Below are positions 20,665 through 24,449 of a stretch of 24,449 nt of DNA, in pieces (positions within the stretch are counted from its first letter, which is position 1; each line of letters begins with the position of its first letter). The stretch is from an uncultured Clostridia bacterium. Lineage in GTDB: Bacteria > Bacillota > Clostridia > Oscillospirales > Oscillospiraceae. A program made the translations under genes and the position numbers. Below the pieces are notes generated by a model. The model was not told the origin of the DNA, made no database searches, and worked only from the letters and a program-made list of their open reading frames with translations. The stretch covers positions 1-24,449 of the forward strand of contig CALBJG010000045.1 in the NCBI GenBank assembly GCA_937892865.1, in the 5' to 3' direction.

Positions 20665-23192
20665 TTTGCATCAAACCAGGTCCTTCCCCATTTTGCCTCG
20701 GCTGTCAGTGGCACAAGGAGTTCTGCAACGCCTTCCATTTCTTTACTCACAACATCGCAGACACTTTGCGCGATCTCTTCCGGACACTCAACGATCAACT
20801 CGTCGTGTACCTGAAGCACCAATTTTGCTGCTGGGAATTGCTCACGCAATACATTATCAATACGGATCATCGCCAATTTAATGAGATCTGCCGCCGTTCC
20901 CTGAATCGGCGTATTCAGAGCAATACGCTCTGCGCCCTGGCGAATCATGAAATTACTGCTTTTTAATTCCGGAATGAATCGTTTTCTGCCATAAATCGTT
21001 GTGGTATAACCGCATTCTTTTGCATCTTCAACCACTTTTTGCATATATTCTCTTACCCCGTGATAGTTCGCAAGATAATTCTGAATATAGGCTTTTGCTT
21101 CGTAACGGCTGACACCGATATCGTCTGCAAGGGAAAACTCGGATATACCATAAACGATTCCGAAATTGACGGCCTTCGCATGGCGGCGTTGTAAGGGTGT
21201 TACGCTATCCATTGGTACTTTAAAGACCTGTGATGCAGTCACAGTATGAATGTCCATACCGCTTGCAAACGCCTCCTGCATAGTCTTGTCATTTGCAATA
21301 TGAGACAAAACCCGCAGTTCGATCTGGCTATAGTCAGCATCCACCAATACGCATCCCGGGCTTGGAACGAACATTTTACGGATCTCTGCGCCAAGATCTG
21401 TCCGTACCGGAATATTCTGTAAATTCGGTTCCGTAGAAGACAATCTGCCCGTAGCGGTCACAAGGTTTTGGAATGTTGTGTGAATTCGGCCATCATCACC
21501 GATCACTTTCATCAAACCGTCTGCATACGTGGACTTTAACTTTGTAAGCATACGATAGTCCATAATAGCAGGTATGATCGGGTGCTTATTTTTCAGTTTT
21601 TCCAAAACATCCGCATTTGTAGAGTATCCACTTTTTGTTTTCTTAACTGGTGGCAGACCGATTTTCTCGAATAACAATTCACCCAATTGTTTTGGTGAAT
21701 TGATGTTAAAGGGAGCATCGGCATATGAAAAGATCAATGTTTCGCAATCAACAATTCTCTGCGAAAGCATTTCACCAAACTGCTCTAACTGACATCTGTC
21801 GATGGCGATTCCGGCTTTCTCCATTCTGTAAAGCACAGAGCAAAGCGGAAACTCGATCTGCGTATACAGATCCATCATTCCCTGTTTTTCCAGTTGTTCA
21901 TTTAAAACAGTGTGCAAATTCCATATTGCCTCTGCACAAGCAACCGGGTCATTATCTTCCACTGTTGTACCAAGGAAATTAATGGAAAGTTTCGATATCG
22001 GATAATCTGATTGTGACGGATTTAAGTCATAAGCCGCAAGCGCAGTATCAAAGACAAACTGACAATGGGGTAATCCTAATCTGTCAAGTTCGTGAAGCGT
22101 TGTCTTTAAGTCATGGCAAATGACTTCTTTTGCATTTTCGAGTACATCCTGCGCAAACTGCGCTTCCAGCGGAGTAATGGAACAAACGCCACTTTCCCAG
22201 CCAAAACCAATAGATCCATCCCCTGCTAAATAAATTGCTATTTTTTCGCAAGACTCTGGCAACTGGCAAACCCGAGGAAGTGAAACACCTGTTTTAACCG
22301 TTGTAGGCGCCTCGTTTTCGATGCCGCGCAAACCGTATTTGTCGATCAATCGGACAAATTCCAACTTTGTAAACAGTTCGTATAGCGCCACTTTATTGGG
22401 CGGCTGAATGATTGCGTCCTTCGGTTCAAAATCAATCGGAGCAGTGCATTGAATCGTGGCAAGTTCATAGGAAAGATACGCAGAATCCTTGCCGTCTTCC
22501 AGTTTTTGACGCAATTTGGGGCGAATCGAGGGATCGTTTAAATTTGCATAAATCCCATCCAGTGATCCAAATTTTAACAAAAGTTCCGTTGCAGTCTTCG
22601 GTCCGACACCGGGAACACCGGGAATGTTATCGGACGAATCGCCCATCAGTGCCTTTAAATCAATGATTTTTTTAGGCGCAAAACCATATTCTTCTTGAAA
22701 TACCTCATCGTTATAAAGGGTCGTAATGGTCTGCCCTGGCTTTGAGATCACCAACTTAATATGCACATTTTTATCAATCAATTGCAAACTGTCACGATCT
22801 CCGGTTGCGACTACACATTCCCAATCATTATTGCTGCAGATCCTGCCTACTGTGCCAATTATATCGTCTGCCTCCCAGCCTTGACATTCATAGATCGGAA
22901 TGTTCATAGCCCGAAGTATATCTTTCATAATCGGCATTTGTTGCGCAAGTTCTTCCGGCATTGGGTGACGGGTTGCCTTATAACCATCGTAACGCTCGTG
23001 ACGGAAAGTAGGTCCGTGAAGATCAAAGGCTACACATACAGACTCCGGTTGTTCTTCTTTCTCCATTCTCTCCAGAATGTTTAAAAAGCCATAAATCGCG
23101 TTTGTGTAAAGTCCATCCCGTGTAGTAAGGGCTCGAACACCGTAGAATGCGCGATTGATCACGCTGTTGCCATCAAGGATCAGCAGTTTCAT
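20661..23192 (-). CDS. polA: DNA polymerase I
   Basis: PolA fills gaps and removes RNA primers in replication and repair. The protein has 843 residues from the chosen start. The 5'-3' exonuclease domain covers about residues 1-290 (LLILDGNSVINRAFYG, FDLHGPTFRHERYDGYKA, GDRDSLQL, GDSSDNIPGVPGVGPKTA). The middle domain (about 300-460) corresponds to a 3'-5' exonuclease but lacks the DxE and later acidic motifs, so no proofreading is expected, as in many Firmicutes. Polymerase motifs are A (VDADYSQIELR, about 615), B (RRHAKAVNFGIVYG, about 670) and C (VHDELIVE, about 795). I chose ATG 23192: it overlaps the cysS stop (ATGA) and has GGAG 6 nt upstream. An alternative in-frame ATG at 23204 would add four residues. 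Confidence 0.95.
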   Translation of the reverse strand: MKLLILDGNSVINRAFYGVRALTTRDGLYTNAIYGFLNILERMEKEEQPESVCVAFDLHGPTFRHERYDGYKATRHPMPEELAQQMPIMKDILRAMNIPIYECQGWEADDIIGTVGRICSNNDWECVVATGDRDSLQLIDKNVHIKLVISKPGQTITTLYNDEVFQEEYGFAPKKIIDLKALMGDSSDNIPGVPGVGPKTATELLLKFGSLDGIYANLNDPSIRPKLRQKLEDGKDSAYLSYELATIQCTAPIDFEPKDAIIQPPNKVALYELFTKLEFVRLIDKYGLRGIENEAPTTVKTGVSLPRVCQLPESCEKIAIYLAGDGSIGFGWESGVCSITPLEAQFAQDVLENAKEVICHDLKTTLHELDRLGLPHCQFVFDTALAAYDLNPSQSDYPISKLSINFLGTTVEDNDPVACAEAIWNLHTVLNEQLEKQGMMDLYTQIEFPLCSVLYRMEKAGIAIDRCQLEQFGEMLSQRIVDCETLIFSYADAPFNINSPKQLGELLFEKIGLPPVKKTKSGYSTNADVLEKLKNKHPIIPAIMDYRMLTKLKSTYADGLMKVIGDDGRIHTTFQNLVTATGRLSSTEPNLQNIPVRTDLGAEIRKMFVPSPGCVLVDADYSQIELRVLSHIANDKTMQEAFASGMDIHTVTASQVFKVPMDSVTPLQRRHAKAVNFGIVYGISEFSLADDIGVSRYEAKAYIQNYLANYHGVREYMQKVVEDAKECGYTTTIYGRKRFIPELKSSNFMIRQGAERIALNTPIQGTAADLIKLAMIRIDNVLREQFPAAKLVLQVHDELIVECPEEIAQSVCDVVSKEMEGVAELLVPLTAEAKWGRTWFDAK

Positions 23193-24449
23193 ACTTTTCT
23201 CCATTTAGCGCCCTGGGGCGTATCAATAATCTCAATACCTCTTGCTTTCAGTTCATCGCGAATGCGGTCAGCTTCCTGGAAATTCTTTGCTTTCTTTGCT
23301 TCCGTTCTGGCAGCGACCAGCGCATCGATTTCAGGATCAGCTGATGCAGCCGCTTCAACTTTAGCCTTTTCTCTCAGTTTTTCCGCAGCATCAAGTAAAT
23401 TGAGGCTCAAAACACGGTCAAAATCTTTCAGGGCAGCCAGTTTTGTTGTGTTATTCGTTTTTGCTTTCAACGCATCATACACAGCTGTAACTGCTAAAGA
23501 AGTATTCAGATCACCGTTCAAAGCGCCAACAAAACGCTCCTTTAATGCTTCCAATGCAGCACTGTCCAGTTCACCGTCATTTTCAAGAGTTGCGATCTTA
23601 CCTACCAGTTTTTCATAGGCTACGGCGGCATTGTCCAAATTCTCCCAACTGAACACCAAATTCCGGCGGTAGTGGCTTTGCAAGCAGAACAGACGATATG
23701 CCATGGGATCATAGCCTTTTTGTTCCAGTAAACTAACTGTCAAAAACTCACCTTTTGACTTTGACATTTTACCACTATCTGTGTTAAGGTGATGAACATG
23801 GAACCAATAATTGCACCACTTGTGGCCCAGATAACTTTCAGACTGCGCGATCTCATTTGTATGGTGCGGGAAAGCATTGTCGATACCACCACAGTGAATA
23901 TCCAGATCTTCGCCAAGATACTTAAGAGAAATACCGGAACACTCAATGTGCCAGCCGGGATAACCAACACCCCAGGGAGAGTCCCATTTCAAAGCCTGGT
24001 CTTCAAACTTGGATTTTGTGAACCACAAAACAAAGTCGTTTTTATTTCTCTTATTTGTATCCTCTTCCACGCCTTCACGAACACCAATGGCAAGGTCTTC
24101 TTCGTCATGGTCGTTGAACACATAGTATTTATCCAGTTTGGAAGTGTCAAAATATACATTGCCACCTGCAACATAAGCATAATCTTTTTCGATCAAACCT
24201 TCCACCAATTTGATGAACTCCGGAATACAACCGGTGGCAGGCTGAATGATATCAGGCTTTTTAATATTCAGTTTATCGCAATCAGCAAAGAAAGCATCCG
24301 TATAATATTGGGCGATCTCCATTACGGATTTATTCTCTCGCTTTGCGCCTTTAAGCATCTTATCTTCGCCGGTATCTGCATCAGAAGCCAGATGGCCTAC
24401 ATCTGTGATGTTCATTACACGCTTTACATTGTAGCCAAGATACCGCAAG
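23189..24449 (-). CDS. cysS: Cysteinyl-tRNA synthetase, N-terminus cut by window edge
   Basis: CysS charges tRNA-Cys with cysteine. About 420 residues are visible; roughly 45 N-terminal residues, including the first zinc Cys and the HIGH motif, lie beyond the right edge. The frame is open at 24449. Visible signatures are NITDVGHLASDADTGEDKM, GYPGWHIECSGIS (zinc-ligand Cys), GGIDNAFPHHTNEIAQSES (zinc-ligand His and Glu), and KMSKS in SGKMSKSKGEFLTV. The C-terminal helical region ends in ARTEAKKAKNFQEADRIRDE, then GIEIIDTPQGAKWRK, the usual tRNA-binding tail. The stop overlaps the polA start, so the two are probably cotranscribed. The upstream regulatory region, possibly a T-box, is not visible. 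Confidence 0.96.
   Translation of the reverse strand, partial: LRYLGYNVKRVMNITDVGHLASDADTGEDKMLKGAKRENKSVMEIAQYYTDAFFADCDKLNIKKPDIIQPATGCIPEFIKLVEGLIEKDYAYVAGGNVYFDTSKLDKYYVFNDHDEEDLAIGVREGVEEDTNKRNKNDFVLWFTKSKFEDQALKWDSPWGVGYPGWHIECSGISLKYLGEDLDIHCGGIDNAFPHHTNEIAQSESYLGHKWCNYWFHVHHLNTDSGKMSKSKGEFLTVSLLEQKGYDPMAYRLFCLQSHYRRNLVFSWENLDNAAVAYEKLVGKIATLENDGELDSAALEALKERFVGALNGDLNTSLAVTAVYDALKAKTNNTTKLAALKDFDRVLSLNLLDAAEKLREKAKVEAAASADPEIDALVAARTEAKKAKNFQEADRIRDELKARGIEIIDTPQGAKWRKV

Noticed and set aside
23262..23618. A Ser/Ala-rich open frame opposite the 3' part of cysS
   Set aside because: It is the antisense of the Glu/Lys/Ala-rich helical tail of CysS; such shadows are expected there.

Overview
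The window looks like a chromosomal core segment of a low-to-moderate GC Firmicute, most likely a clostridial gut bacterium of the Oscillospiraceae/Ruminococcaceae type. This is an inference from AddAB instead of RecBCD, an MEP-pathway ispE, strong AGGAGG-type ribosome binding sites, a PolA with a degenerate proofreading domain, and a zinc-ribbon membrane protein typical of such genomes. No rRNA, tRNA, CRISPR array, transposon or phage gene was seen.

Layout. (1) 1-4542, minus: addB-addA, the helicase-nuclease for double-strand break repair; addA runs off the left edge. (2) 4601-5551, minus: ispE with its own sigma-A-type promoter and terminator. (3) 5632-5878: a small DUF378 membrane protein with a bidirectional terminator. 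(4) 5892-10118: a divergent pair of single-pass membrane proteins, one with a cytoplasmic zinc ribbon and external Ig-like domains (minus), the other with a cytoplasmic Ser/Thr-kinase-like domain and external FN3-like domains (plus). They share a 138-bp region with back-to-back promoters and a 10-bp inverted repeat. (5) 10154-18353, plus: an aromatic amino acid operon, aroF-tyrA-aroB-aroA-aroC-pheA-aroEK(fusion)-aroQ. (6) 18342-18848, minus: a GNAT acetyltransferase, then about 340 bp without a convincing gene. (7) 19185-24449, minus: cysS-polA-rimI-tsaD, tightly coupled, with a terminator after tsaD; cysS runs off the right edge.

The aromatic operon encodes all seven shikimate-pathway steps from PEP plus erythrose-4-phosphate to chorismate, then both branches through prephenate toward phenylalanine and tyrosine. 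Only the final aminotransferase is absent. Nearly all genes overlap or almost touch, which implies translational coupling.

The most interesting element lies just upstream of aroF. A promoter (TTGAAA, 17 bp, TATACT) is followed by a 22-codon ORF with a good ribosome binding site. Codons 9-18 of it read YFFYTYYYFF, nine aromatic residues in ten. Two hairpins lie within or across the end of this ORF, and an intrinsic terminator sits directly before the aroF ribosome binding site. An alternative pairing would sequester the terminator's 5' arm. This is the architecture of a ribosome-mediated Tyr/Phe attenuator. It lacks Trp codons and T-box motifs, so it would sense exactly the two amino acids made by the operon's terminal enzymes.
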